Positions 46,023 to 58,895 of a stretch of 64,000 nt of DNA are shown one piece after another (the stretch's first letter is position 1; each line of letters starts with the position of its first letter). The position numbers were made by a program, and so were the translations under genes. The notes below the pieces were generated by a model. It worked only from the letters and a program-made list of their open reading frames with translations. It did not search any database and had not been told where the DNA came from. Origin of the DNA: Seiridium cupressi (Eukaryota; Ascomycota; Sordariomycetes; Amphisphaeriales; Sporocadaceae). The stretch lies in contig JARVKI010000013.1 of assembly GCA_036674765.1 (NCBI GenBank), forward strand, positions 62,001 to 126,000. Direction: 5' to 3'.

Positions 46023-47465
46023 AATATACGGTACTGTGCATGTATGTTTTATAATTTACGTCTTTTATGTCCCACAATTTTTCCGTAATGAAGTGTGAGA
46101 GGAGCTAGTGTTTTCCCACCCCTTACACGATTGATGTGGCTTGCAGGTCAGATAAGTCGATATATATATAAAGGAAAGTGAGAGCCATACTCTATTCGAT
46201 ATCCTTACTAGTCTCTTCTGGTTTCCATTACTGAGAGTCGCCATTCAAATAGCGAGATTTCTCGGCCGCTTACGTTGATCTTATTACTGTGGACTCCTAA
46301 AATCAACCGACTAGGTAGGTGGCATTATCATCGATAGGGGTTCGGTGCTCCTAAGAAGACAGCATAGACCCTTTCCATTTTGACGGCCAATTGTCTTCTT
46401 TGCGTGTACCAGATCCAGGTTAGCGCTTAGCGCCGCCAACTTAGGAACGGCTTGAATCATTTGTTCCGGCGATCTATTCAGTAGGGAGGATCCAAGTGCC
46501 ATACGGTAATAAGGCGACAGCATATAGCTTGCTTTAATGTTCATTGTATTTGTTCTGGGAGAAGCCGATCCGGTCACATTTCTTGCAGCGCTCGCCCTCG
46601 AATGAATTATCAGCTGCGGCGAAAAACATCTTCTCGTGGCGTTATAGTTTACTGTTGACCGGAGACTGAAGGGCTAGAGACATCGGGCAAGCAGGCGCGG
46701 CATCACGTCCCAAGACCTGAATCTTTTGGGGGGATATAATGGGATACGGTACAAAACACATAACATCTATTATCCGCACTGTGGTGCAGTGGGTTTTATA
46801 CCACCTTACAATCTCGTTAACTCGGCGCTTTATTAGGGCCTCGCTTGAAGGAATGAAGCAGGCATCATTTGTCATTGCAGGGTATGGCCATATAGGTTGC
46901 ATATAAAATCGAAAGAGGCTCGTCCATGCATGATATTTTATTCGCTACCTTATACTGATATACAGCCAGGTTGTTGTTGTTACCATTCTGTTGTAGATTA
47001 TGGATGATGCAAAAGCATAACGCTTGGAGAGCGTTACGGGCCCGTTGAGCTGGGGTCCATTTATTCCATACTATGGTGATTGCGCCGTCTATTCTGATTC
47101 CCAGCCAACCTGCTGAGCAGGTGGCTCACAAACGGGATCCCATAGGGGAGCAGAGATTGCGTAGCAACAGAGCGAGATATCTCGCAATCCTTGATCGCCA
47201 CGTCAGAATTTGTGAATGTTTGTTACCTACATTGTAGGTACATGTAGGACGAGCTCAGGCCAAATTCTGGCCAGGCTCAGACTTGAAGCGGCATAGCTTA
47301 GGGTGAGCCGCGCATCTGGCATGTGGCTGGCTGGTTTTGTGGCTTTCATGGCCCAAGCGCCTTCAGCTGTTCCCACTGCTTGGATCCAAGATCTTGAGTC
47401 CCGACCATATCTCAAAGATCAACGTCACCAATTCACACCCAGAGCTTCTTTCGTGACCCGCAAAC
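46023..47465. other. Intergenic, no gene seen
   Basis: About 1.4 kb. Minus-strand frames of 86-88 codons (46311-46577, 46642-46902) lack any domain. The last few hundred bases should hold the NDUFB7 promoter. Confidence 0.4.
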
Positions 47466-47871
47466 ATGGCCGGAAGCTCATTCGAGTCATTGCCGAGTAA
47501 GCGCAACCATCCTCTCCGCCGGCAGTGCCCTGGCCAGCTGCTAATGACGATCGCAGAGGCAACTCGCGAGGAGATGCGGGAAGCCAAACTCCCGCTCGCC
47601 TACCGAGATAGCTGCGCGAACCTCCTGATCCCGCTCAACCGATGCCGAACGGATACCTACTACCTGCCGTGGAAGTGTGGTGTACGTGCAAACCGCAATC
47701 GAGCCCCGGGAGCTGCGGTGGGGTAGACCTTGAGTCGGACACAAGATGCTGACTGCGGACCAACAGGACGAGCGACACAGCTACGAGAAGTGCCAATACG
47801 ACGAGTTCAAGAAGCGGGTGGCCAAGATGAACGAGTTGAGGGAGGCCAAGGAGGGTGCGAGGAGCAACTAG
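47466..47871 (+). CDS. Complex I subunit NDUFB7 (B18)
   Basis: Three exons, 47466-47496, 47557-47681 and 47767-47871, encode 86 residues. It is an accessory subunit of NADH:ubiquinone oxidoreductase that sits on the intermembrane-space side. The identification rests on two perfect CX9C pairs, CANLLIPLNRC and CGDERHSYEKC, preceded by REAKLPLAYRDS and linked by RTDTYYLPWK. The basic tail FKKRVAKMNELREAK is also typical. The CX9C spacing fixes the second splice junction (donor GTACGT, acceptor CAG). The protein is imported by the Mia40 disulphide relay, so it lacks a presequence, as seen. The length is at the short end for the family. Confidence 0.92.
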
Positions 47872-48334
47872 AGCGACGAGAATATGGATTGGGAAAGATA
47901 TCGAGCCAATTGTACATATATCCATAACAATGGGACATTCGGCGACGAAATACAACAAAATATCAACGCGAACCGAACATGAGCTTTTGCTTGCGATATA
48001 CTACACTTGAAAACCAGGGGCTGGCATGACGCTTAAGCGTTCATCGGGGTCATGAGCTGCGGACGAGACGAGAGAGAATTGATGGTTCAGCAGTATTCGA
48101 CACTGGGGCAACAACTCTATCATCGTAATAGTTCCCAGGTGTCTGGATTGATGTTCCTCGAGCGGCCTTCTGGAAAAACAAACGTGACAAAGCAGACCTT
48201 CGGGATGTCTTCATTGATATGCTCGTTGTTGGACTTCTCGAGCGATGAAATCCTTACCCGCGTCGATGATGCAAGTTCTAGCAAGATTGTTCGGCATATA
48301 TGTCTTGCTTGGTCTATTCTGCCGACCTAACACT
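47872..48334. other. Intergenic, no gene seen
   Basis: About 460 bp between the convergent NDUFB7 and chloride channel genes. Confidence 0.45.
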
Positions 48335-50755
48335 CTAATTCTTCAAGCTATCAACATAGCTCACTAGCCGTTTCTTAATGATGACACCCAGAACTCGAGC
48401 CGTATCCTCTTCCACTACAATCAAGAATCTCAGTCCCAGCTTCCCGAACATTTCGACCGCCATCTCTACCGGCGAACTCTTGCATACGGTAAGTGGCGTT
48501 CTGTCGACAAAATCACTCATGGGACCTTCTAGCAAGTCTACCTCCGTCTGTCCCTCCTCCAGCAATGACAATCCGAACTCCAGCTCCGCCTCTGGCAAGT
48601 ACCCATGGCAGACGCCCTTTTCATTTACAAGCACCAAGCCAGCATCCATGAGACCTCTTGCTTTGAGCTGCTCAAGCTTCTGCTTCAACACGGCCCGCCC
48701 TATCTTGTACTCCGATCCTGTATGCAGCGTGATCTCTTCCATAGTTCGTCTTGGTGGAATCAGGTCTTCCACCGTGCCTCCGTTCTCGCGGACGAGCTGA
48801 AGAGCATGTTCCGGATCCAAAAATGGGTGGCCAAGAACATGCTGGGCAAGGTCGTACACGCCCTCGAGCGAAATCGCATCCGCGACCCACTTCGCAGTCA
48901 AGATGGCAATCATGAAGGGCAGAATATAGTCCACCTCGCCCGTAAGCTCGAACATAATCACCGTGAGACTCACAGTCATTCTGCTGATGCCGGCGAGAAA
49001 AGCCGCACTGCCCACCATGGCGAAGATTCCGGGTGAGATGGAATGAAATAAGAACGGCAGCTGGCCAACCAGTCGGCCGAATAGCGCCCCTGCGTCTAGA
49101 GCTGGGATAATGATGCCGGAAGGCACCTTGCACCCGAAAGTGATGATGGTCAAAATCAGCTTGATGAGAGTTCCTTCGATGAGCCAGAAATAGTACATCC
49201 CTCTGGCCTCACCCCATTCCTGGGTACAGAGCCAGGAGTCCTCCTGCGGGCTATTGCAGTCTACTAGTAGCTTCGACATGACCACATCCCCGGTATCGCG
49301 AATCATACGGTTTGGAAACTGAAGCACGGCTGTAACGAGAACGACAAGGGCAAGTTCGAATACTGGATGATTCTTGATGAGACTATGCTTTCGGAAGTGC
49401 TTGGACCAGAGGAAATTCGCTTGGCAGAAGACGCCGCCGAATATGCCGCCAGCTACGCCGAGCAGTACAAAGACGATGTAATGAACGGGCTCGTAGTTGG
49501 TCCCGTAATTCGTCTCGAAGAGAACGAGTTTTCCGGTGCCGGTAGGATTGAGCTGTTTCAAAGCAACTGCTGCGACCATGGAGCACAGGAAAGACTTCCA
49601 AAGCACTCGGCGCGGGAAGTATGTACTAATTTCCTGTTCACAAAGTCAGCATATTCACCAACAACATTGTCTCATCAAGCCCGTATTCTCAACAAGAGCA
49701 AATGCAAAAGAACAGTTCAAGGGTCTTACCTCGTAACTGAACAGTACACCACCAATCGGCGCGCCAAACGCAACACTCAAGCCAGCGCTACAAGCGACGG
49801 AAAGCATCTCTCTGAGCTTCTTGTCATTGTTGCCATATTTGGGGAAACATCTCGCCACCAAGTATCCAACACAGGTCGAGATGTGCACAAAAGGCCCTTC
49901 CTTGCCCAGGCACATTCCCGTAGCCACAGCAAATGTTGCTCCAACGGCCTTGACTAGCAAGACTTTCAGATCCAAGAAGTGCGGTATGATGAATCCAGAC
50001 AATATCGTCTTGATCTCTGGAATTCCCGAACCCGCGGCCATATACATCATCTTGCCACCCCCGTCACCCTTCTCGACCTTCCCGGGGCCCGTCCCATCAT
50101 CTCCATCGCCATCGATACCCGCACCCTCGCCATCATCCGCCGCCGGCAACTTGGCCTTTGTTAACATGGTTACATTACCCGCGATGATCCCAAAGAGCAG
50201 CGAAAAGGCAACGTAAATAGCATAACTCCTGCCCCAGCTACCCTCGCCCCAACTCCTCCAAGCATCACATTCATCATCGCCCACACCTCCCTCCAACGTC
50301 CTCACCCCATCTGGTCTCAACTCCCTCCCGCAACAAGACCCCTTATCCAGCAACAAATTCTTCCCACAATACCCCTCCTTCCAGTCCGCGACCAGACTGA
50401 CGGCAACATCGACCGCGAACGCCACACAAGCCGTCAGCGCGCCGATGATGGCAGCAGCGACCCAGCCCTGGGCCTTCTCCCACCACGCGACCAACCGGCC
50501 TCTGATGCCGCCCTGGGCGTAGGCATCGTGCAGCGAGCGCAGGCGCGCCGAGTCCTTGATCAGCTCGTGCAGCCAGTCGATGGTCGTGTAGTCGTTGTAG
50601 GGCAGTCTCTCGCCGACGGGCGACTGGTGCAACGCGCGCTCTTCTTTAGACAGGTGCGAGGACAGCTGGGATTCGACGTCCTCGTCATGCTGAAGGCGGG
50701 CGGCGGATGGGTTCAGGAGAGGTGTGCTTTCTGAGGGACTGGGTTCGGGTGACAT
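48335..50755 (-). CDS. CLC chloride channel/antiporter (Gef1-related)
   Basis: Two exons, 50755-49730 and 49633-48335, give 774 residues. The selectivity-filter motifs of the CLC family are present: GSGIPE (about 242-247), GKEGPFVHIS with the gating glutamate at about 286, and GAPIGGVLFSYE at the end of exon 1. A later FGCKVPSGIIIPALDAGALFGR carries the third filter segment. Two CBS domains close the protein (roughly residues 600-774), the second around LTVCKSSPVEMAVEMFGKLG. The N-terminus is acidic with STPLLNPS, a possible endosomal sorting signal. A Gly/Asp-rich insertion (about 205-235) sits before GSGIPE. The relatives, yeast Gef1 and animal ClC-3 to 5, are Cl-/H+ exchangers or channels of Golgi, endosome and vacuole that support acidification and copper loading. 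Confidence 0.93.
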
Positions 50756-51531
50756 CGCGATGACTGTCTTTTTCGAACCAGCCTTACGGACATAAGGAAT
50801 TCCAGGAGTTTTCTCGACGAGATGCGATGGAAAACCAGTGCCGGAGCCGTGATTGCTAGAATTCGCACTGCTGGGTGATCTTGTCTTATGGAGGCTCTCA
50901 ACTCAAGCCAACACTTCAGGACAACATCGACTGTGACACAGTAGAGATGAGATGATAACGGACACCAGAAACATCTTTTATTGAATCTTTCAAGTTTACA
51001 ACATCCTGTAATGAATTGCCACTATTGTAACTGGTCGCAAAACCGGAGATGCTGGCTGCTCATATCGAGTTGGTAATGTTGATAAGGCTAAGCATTTCCG
51101 CGGTACGTCACAGATAAGCGAAATCCAGCAAGTCATTGGTGCCAAGCCTGGGGAATGCGTCCCTCCATTGCAGGGCCTAACAGATAGGCACCTAGAGTCT
51201 AGACCAAACTAGCTTATCAGCAGTCAGGAGGAATTTGTTTACCTCGGAACGCGACTGGTAGGCGGGTGGTTCCATAAAGTGTTCGGAGATCTGTCACTTG
51301 AGATTTGAATACATGTCACCACTGGGGATGCGATTTGGCCAGGAGAGGCAATTAGATGCCTTGAATTCATATCATACATACAGGCTATGCTTGCCAACAT
51401 GGTAATGCTCGATGATTATAGCTTCTGTTCCTGAGTGCTCAGTGCCAACTTTCCCCAAGCAATTAATAAGTCATGATGCTTCACCATTTCTTGACCCCAA
51501 AATAGTCGGAACCCGGCTTCGCGATGCTCTC
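50756..51531. other. Intergenic, no gene seen
   Basis: About 780 bp between two minus-strand genes, holding the chloride channel promoter and the 3' end of the large acidic protein gene. Confidence 0.45.
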
Positions 51532-54500
51532 CTAGAATTTCGCACTAGCCTTACGTCCCTTGTTGAGTCTCTTGATCGCGGCCGCAGCGCTTTCCATGGC
51601 CTTGAGTTGAGTACCATACGAGCTTTGAGAGGCACTAGCTGCTCGATTCGCCTTTGGTGCCTTTTTCTGAGATGCCACTGGAGCCGTCGAGCTTCTAGCA
51701 GTGCGGCTCTTCTTAATCCAACCAGATCCCTTTGGCAAGCTAGCCAGCGAGTGGTTATCATCGTCATCATTCACAGGAGAATAGTTTTCATCCTTGTCGT
51801 CGTCCACGTAATGCTCCACGAATTTGGGCTCATCGCTATCTGAGCTGATCTCGAGAATTTGCGTGCCCGGGGGGATGGAGAATTTGGAACGAGAGGAGCG
51901 GTTTGAATGCCTAGTGACGATGGGCGGCGAATCTCGATGCTTAACGGGCGGAGATGATGGAATCAGGGGCAGCCGTGCACGTATCTTACTGCGAAAAGTT
52001 GGAGGCGGGGAGATCTCAGCATCGATACGAGGACGAGGCGGCAAGGATGACAGACGGTCAAGGTCAGAATTGCTGCCTCTAGACAGGTCATTATTTCCTG
52101 CACTATCAAGTGACGAGGACGGTGTCGGTGGCTTCAAGAATTGGGATTTGGCCGGGAAGCTATCGCTGATTTTACTGATGCTTTGCGACACATCGTCATC
52201 GGAGAAGTCGTCCAACTTGCGCATTGCATCTTCGTACTCGGCATCCTTGCCATCGAACATCTGCGACTTCTGAGATTGAATCGCAGAAAGCATTTGTGAC
52301 TTAGAAGGACTTTGAGTATTGCGGGATGTGGCGGCTGTACACCAAACAGTCCCCAGCGAAGCCAGGGAGCATGGCGTTGATTGAGCAGAAGCCGCTGGGT
52401 TTTTCTTTGATGGGGTCCCTTCCAGTTGCGTGTTGGACTTCTTGGGCGTCGCAAAATTCTCGTTCTTCTGGGCAGGAGTCGGAACTGGTGTTTCCTCTTG
52501 GTCGTTACCCACATGCATTGGCTCCTCCCCCAAAATGACCGAGGTTCCGTTATTGTAGTCTTCATGCTCGTTGGAGTCCTCGGTGGTAGCCCTAACAGAG
52601 TCGGGCTGGTCTACATTCAAATCCATAGAATAGTCGAGCTGTCGGCCGCTATGGATACTACTCTCGGAGGAGGGCGCCGTCAGCTTGGGGTAGGCAACTT
52701 TGGGTGTTCCGATAATCACATCGTTCTCGTGAATCAGCATCGAGGATTCATCGTGGTCCTGAGAAGAATCTGGTGCCACTTGTTCTAGGCTACGTTGCCT
52801 GGCGGACGGCGTGTTGTCATTCGAAGGCCCTATGGGTGATGCATCGCCAGCCGATACGCCATTGAGGACACTGGTGGTTTCGTCCTGTAATTGGCGTGAA
52901 GGGCTGCTAACCTGTGAGAGGTCAGACATTAATGTTTCGGCTGGCTGCTGAACTTTTCCCGAAAGGCCGTCGTCAGTGGAGTTTAATGCTGTACCTTCTA
53001 CCAGTGGTTTAGGGCTGTGTGCCGAATCACTTGCCTTGGTGGGTTCTGTTGCTCCATTTGCAGTGTCAATATGGTCAGTCTGCATACCCGGCGTCTCGAG
53101 ATCTTGGTGTAGTTGGATGGTATCGTCAAATCCTTCGAAAGTGGTGTCCTTTGACAATGTAGAAATGCCACCCTCGGCGGTGGATTCTCTTGGTCCATCC
53201 CTTGGTCCATGCTCAATAGAAGGTATCGTAATCTCTCCAGTAGGTTCATCCATGGGTATAGCAGGTTGTACGATCCGAGGGTCCATGAGATCAGTAAAGT
53301 TGAGGGTACGATATCCTTCCTTCATTCGTCTGGTCTCCTCGTCCTCTCTTTCCTGCTCGTCTTCGATGTCAGGCGCCTCGAACTTTTCGTAGATACGCTG
53401 GCCTGTGTTGTCGTCGTATTCCTTTTCTGGCTGCTCCAAATCTCGATCGCGCTTTGCGAGCATGACCTCAAGACTCGTGGCACTATCATCGTCAATCCTG
53501 CAGATGATCCCCGTCAAGCTTAGGACTTGTGGTTGCCAATGTGTGGCCTTGGAAAGAATGAATTGCTTCCAAGTAATCACCATACCGGTTTGTGCCTCAC
53601 CAGAATGAAGAGGCTTCAAACTGTCCAAGTTGTCCGGCAAAGAAGGCAGATCGTCGTTATCGGTCAAGCGCGTCGTCTCATCGGCGTCCTTGTTCGCGTC
53701 GGCTGGTTCCACATCGTCGTAATTGAGCTCGATGGCAGCATTGTCAGTCCTCTGAGCACCTTGAGGGCTTTCATCGTAGTAGCTTTCATCCCACTCCTGG
53801 GATTCGTCGTACGATCTCTTCTTGCCCTTGCCTTCATCTTCCTGGTAGAAGTGCGATTGATTGCGCTCTGCCCGCTTGCCGCGACCACCTCTCTTGTTGG
53901 TTTTGTTGTACCAACTGTTCTGTTGCTGGGGGTCCCAACGCTGCACAAAGGGGAAAGGGGGCTCGCTCAGTTCGACTCCTTCCTGGTAACACTCGACTGC
54001 TCTATAAATGATCTTCTCTCGCCAAGCATCAGGGTCTTCATCGACGGGTGCCGGTGAGTTCTTTTGCTGGCCGTCTGGGTCGACCGCTGCGGCTTTTGCT
54101 TCGTCCTCTGCAAGTCGGGCGTTTTGAAGAGGTCTGACATCTTTCATGAGCTTGTTGCGCAAGTTAGCTTCGTCGTCTTTGGTTTTGGGATTTCGAAGAC
54201 CAAGTGCGCCGAATAGCATCCGACGGCCGGCGCCAAGATCCAGACGTCGTCGTTTCTGCGTAGAATCCGGCGACTCCAACGGCGTGGTGTTGGCAGCTTC
54301 TTCCGAAGCTTTCTCCACAGGTTTCCCCGGGGTCGTGTCGTCCTGCGAAGCTTCCGGTTCATCTCGCTTCCTTTTGTTACCAAGCTGTGAGCCCTCCAGA
54401 CCGAGTTCGCCGCCTGGCCCAACCTCAACTCCCCCATTTGCAATGGCATCTAGGAGAGCCTTCCGCTTGACTTCGAACAGCTCTTTCTCCTGGTCCGCCT

Positions 54501-56717
54501 TGGTCTTCTCATCTGTCTTGGTCGTAGACTCAGTTGTCGGACTGCCATCAGGGGCTCCAGAAGTTGCAGCCTGGGGGGTTTGAGCAAGAGCCGCCTCCCT
54601 CTTCAGTTTCTCGGCAAGCCTACGCCGAGCGTTGCGCTTCTTGGTCTGGATACTACCAGAGCCAGGAATTCCCGTATGTTGAGCTGATATCGAGGGCGAC
54701 TGAGATTGAGAGACGATGGTACTGGAGACATCATGTGTTGTTGCTTCAGTGGTCTCCTTCTTCTTCCGGGCCGCGATTTTTTGGCTTCCGGAACCAGAGC
54801 TTGAATCCGAGTCACTGCTATCGTCATCGGAGCTTTCATCGGAAGACGCACTCTCATCATCGGCATCCGAGTCCTCACTACTGATGGAGCTGGCTTCTGA
54901 GCTGCGTGTTTCTAGTCGACCACTGGTAGAGTTTTTCTTCTGCTTGAGGCCGGCGCCAAGCTTAGTGGACCTTTCCTCAGGGGCACTGTCGCTACCGCTG
55001 TCGCTGTCGCTGTCACTGCTCTCCTCGCTACTGCTGGCGTCCGAGTCATCCAGGTTGGATCTACCATTGGTTTTGCCACCACCGGAATTCCCATCGTCAC
55101 TTTCAGATGAGGAGTCGTCGGACGATTGGCTGCCATGTGCTTCGCCCTCCTCCTCGGAGCTTAAGCTGCTCCCACTACTCGATGTCTCGTCATCGTCTGT
55201 GTTATTCGCATCTTCAAAACTACGTTTACTGCCGACGAGTGTTTGTAATTGAGCCCTGCTGTCTCCACTGATTTTACTGCTCGTGAAAGAGTTGGAAATG
55301 GTGGCCATAGCTTTCAGAGCGTTGCCTGAAGAGATAGATCCTGGGGGTAGACCTTGACGGTCGAAGCGTCGAACAAAGGGTTCAACGTCATCTTCTTCGT
55401 CCTCCTCCTCCTCCTCCTCATCAGCTTGCTCATCGTCCATGTCGTCAGCCGTATGCTCTACAGGTAGGTTCACCCCAGTGGATGACTTCTGGGCTGAAGA
55501 CTCTGCAGCTTCCTGGTCAGATCCTTGCCTGACCTTGTTCTGCCAGCGTTTGAGCAGCTCGGATTCGGGCATCTTCGGCTCGAATGCCTGGAGAAGTGTG
55601 AGATACGACTTCTTCAAATCTCCAACTTCGGCTGTGAGAACCTCACGACAGACTTGAACGGGCGCGGCAGGGAAAGCAGCGCGCAAAGCGCCGATCTTGT
55701 CAAGGCCTTCCAAATCTCTTGGTAAGCCATGTGAGAGTAGTCCGTCCTTGGCCTTCTCGTTTGCCAGGCCGTGGCTCTTGGTGGCGGCGGGATGCTTTTG
55801 TCGGTCTGATAATTCTCTTCCCCTGATCGTTCGTGTTTTCGGCGGTGAACCTCGCTCAGACTCATGAAGTAGATCGTCGTCCCCGTCGTCATTCCGCAAA
55901 TCTTCCAGTTCTTTGGCGAGGTCTTCGTCCTCTTCCTCTTCCCCATCATGCTCGTACTCCATGTCGTCATCCCCAGACTCTGAGATGCCTTGGTCTAACT
56001 CCTGGTCCAAATCTTGGTCGTCTAGCTGCTCGTCCGAGTTGTCGTTCTCGGTGTCTGCATCTCCGTCCATGTTGTCGAATTCGGCAGCTATCCTTACACT
56101 CTTGCGACGACCTTCGTGCTCCTCCTCGCCATTAGTGAGTAAAAGCATAGGCTCCTCTTGTTCTTGCGAATCCTCGTAGTCGAAATCATCTTCGTCTTCG
56201 TCCACTTCCGACTCTTCTTCTTGGAAGCCAATGCGGCGGCGCTTTCGCGGCGGGATGTCCAGAGCCGGCCGGCCTCTGGGTGCCTTGAGCAGTGGCCTTC
56301 CGAAAGCTATGCCGTCGACTAGGTGTTTGCCATCACTCGAAATCTGGAGGCGCCCACTGACTCGGCGTCGTCGAATGTCGTCCGTGAAGAGAGGTCGTAT
56401 GCTGGGAGGCTAATTAGCATGCTAGCCGGGGAGCTCTAGCAGGTGGGTTAAGCTTACAAGACTTGATCGTCCTCTTTTAGAACGCTCTGGAGGGGCTGAA
56501 AATGCAGACATTCGAAGCTTGAACCGTCGTTGCCTTTCAACTCCACGGCGTAGTCTTCCAAGCCCCAGTCTGTGCTCTCCAACGGGAGGATTTCGTTGAC
56601 TTGCTCCAGGAGCTTTGCAATGGTAGGTTTGTTCTCCAGAGGGACAGGCCAAACAACGTTCGCGTCAGGGAGGCCATTCCGGTGCACCACCAGGCGCAGT
56701 CGCATGTGTGAAGCCAT
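51532..56717 (-). CDS. Very large acidic coilin-like nuclear protein
   Basis: Two exons, 56717-56458 and 56401-51532, give 1709 residues. The first 90 residues (MRLRLVVHRNGLP, ECLHFQPLQSVLKEDDQV, RPLFTDDIRRRR) resemble the ubiquitin-like N-terminal domain of coilin, a Cajal-body scaffold, also filed in fungi as a domain of unknown function. Then follow PPRKRRRIGFQEEE, a nuclear localisation signal, and several hundred residues dominated by Asp, Glu and Ser runs, with basic islands such as TKKRNARRRLAEKLKREA and RGGRGKRAERNQ. Around residues 900-1000 the ordered block VITWKQFILSKATHWQP and GIICRIDDDSATSLEVMLA may be a Tudor-like fold as in coilin. The C-terminus is again basic. Only the start codon at 56717 gives the full N-terminal domain. 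No lesions in 4.9 kb of exon 2. Function by homology only. Confidence 0.82.
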
Positions 56718-57640
56718 CACGAAGACATGGGATGTTTGTCGAGGTCGGAGAGGAAATCTCCTGGGAGGACTTTTGTGAATCGAGACGGTGATCAGTGCTG
56801 GAAAAAGAAAGAGAAAAAGAAACAGAGTGAATTAGTTTTGGGTATCAAGAAAATGAATAGGCTTAATTCAAGGATGAAGAATCCTCCCGAGCATAATGCC
56901 ACAACTGGGGGAAGGTATTACGGCTATGTATCGTACAGTGAAATTTTGCCGTTGACTCGAGGTTCAAATGTAGGCAGTAACGCGAAAGCTCTAATGGAAA
57001 TTCGCGATAGAGGGACCAACGCGCTAAAAATGTAGTCGAGCATTGAGGTGGGGCAACGGTTACTTATCAGAGGACTTTGGCAACTCCACATTATTCAAAG
57101 TTGAGAGTGACTCGAGCCAACATCAAACGCTACCGAACAACAGGTTGCATCAATAGAATAACATTGCATGAAATCGAAGTAACAACAAGCAACCCGTGTT
57201 GATGTCAAGATCAAGCCGTGGTCAACAGACGCAAGGCTCTCCCTATGTGTTTACTGTATCTCAAGTTAGTCAGTCCCTGCTACGAAAGCACATTGATAGT
57301 CTTTTCTTAGTCGCACTAGAGAGTGCTGATTGAATACGGCAACCTTCCAAATGGGATTGTCCAGCGAGATGATGACTGTGAATAATGTTTCGAAGGGTAG
57401 AACAAGTCAAGCAGACATAACGATTATTCGAGATGTCCGTTGTCCATGCTAGCTTTATTTTTAGAATCGCAGAAATTCTGATATATATAACGCCACTTTA
57501 TATCGCTCGTGGTTTGCTGGTCAAATTGGTACCTCTAATTGTGAAGCTGCCGATAGCCTTGGCCATTAAAGTATCCGGCAATTCTTAGGATATCGTAGAT
57601 GCCAGCAGCACCTCGACTATATATCGTCTCTTGTTCTGGC
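56718..57640. other. Intergenic, no gene seen
   Basis: About 920 bp between the large acidic gene and RIB1 (both minus). A 102-codon plus frame near 56800 is lysine-rich and unsupported. Confidence 0.45.
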
Positions 57641-58895
57641 TTATGATGTTGGCGGCATCCCACCCATATCTAACATATGTCCCATTTTCTCGATCTGATC
57701 GATTGTTAGTCAAATTGTAGAATTGCGTCCTTGCAATGAAAAATAGGCTTACCTTCGTCTTCAAATAACCTTCTACCTCCTGACTCCTGAACCCGCCCTT
57801 GCCTTTCCAACTTAGTGGTACCATGGCAACCCTCTCTGTGACCTTCACTTCTCTCTTCGGCCCCTCAACCGCCCGAATCTTATCGGGATTGTTTGTAAGT
57901 AGCCTCACCTCGTCTTGTCCAAGATCCAAAAGCATGGCTGTTGCTAAGCCGTAACTCCGCGCGTCTGCGGGATGTCTAAGTAATAGATTCGCCTCTACAG
58001 TGTCTGAGCCCAGATCTTGCAAATTGTACGCCTTCAACTTCTCGCCAAGCCCAATTCCTCGACCCTCTTGCCGTAGATAAATAATAATACCACCATTCTT
58101 AGTTTGCGACGAGAGAGACATTAGCCGTGCCGCCTCGTCGAGCTGCTCACCACAATCGCATCGTGCTGACCATGCTGTCTCGCCCGTGTAACATTCCGAG
58201 TGAATCCTCACCAGTGGTGGCCCATTCGGCGTCTCTGGTTCGGGCTCTGCAGCTGGAGGGCCGGCCATACCGCTCTTCGTCCGTCCTGGGAACAGTCTTC
58301 CAGTATATGCGCCCCGGACCATGCGATCCATCTCTGTCTCACCCTCTCTCGGCGCATCGAGGCTCTGACTCCTGATATTGTTCCCAAACACAATGGCAAG
58401 GTGCTCCTTATTGTCTACATTATTCGTATAGAGGTGCAGGAACATCTCAGTTCCCGTTACAGTCGGAATTCGCGCTCGCACTATGCATTGCACTTCGGGT
58501 AGTGTCTCGAGAAGTCTCGGTCGCTTGACACCCGCGCCGCCGGATGGTAGTGAGGAATCGACGGGTACACTGCGCGGATGTTCTGTGGATGGCGTTGCGG
58601 CGCCCGGCGTTGCCGGTGGGGTGAATTGAGGCGACAGCAGCGACGGAGGAGGCGGCAGATCGTCAGAGTGTGTAGACGCCGAAGTTGACGGGCGGGCGTT
58701 CTCGTTTAGCGACGACAGCGCCGCCAGAGACAAGCTGTCTCGCTGCAATTGGGCTGTCCTTGGCGCCGTCGCTTCATGGTCACCGACGGGCCTCGATCGT
58801 GGGGAGTAGAAGGATGGCAAGTCGGCTGTTTCTTCGTGCCATTGCGTCTGTTCCTGTTTCCTCCGGTCCATTGGGGACGACTCGAGGTTAGGCAT
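57641..58895 (-). CDS. RIB1: GTP cyclohydrolase II
   Basis: Two exons, 58895-57753 and 57694-57641, give 398 residues. The small second exon adds [17 protein letters not shown], the usual fungal end; reading through the intron would give an unrelated tail. The enzyme opens GTP to the 2,5-diamino-pyrimidinone phosphate, the first step of riboflavin synthesis. Key features are [20 protein letters not shown] with the three zinc-binding cysteines, the PLVRIHSE block before it, [20 protein letters not shown] with the catalytic region, and [11 protein letters not shown]. The first 130 residues are a Ser/Pro-rich extension with low complexity, common in filamentous fungi. Intact throughout. Confidence 0.95.

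Noticed and set aside
49821..50216. Pro/Ser-rich plus frame
   Set aside because: It is antisense to the chloride channel gene, including its Gly/Asp-rich loop.
54716..55252. Plus-strand frame of 178 codons, Leu/Ser-rich
   Set aside because: It is the antisense of the acidic-serine repeats of the coilin-like gene; low-complexity codons create long mirror frames.
57585..57752. Longer C-terminus of GTP cyclohydrolase II by readthrough of the last intron
   Set aside because: GTAAGC donor and ATCAG acceptor give the typical fungal IEKMGHML ending; the readthrough peptide is unrelated.
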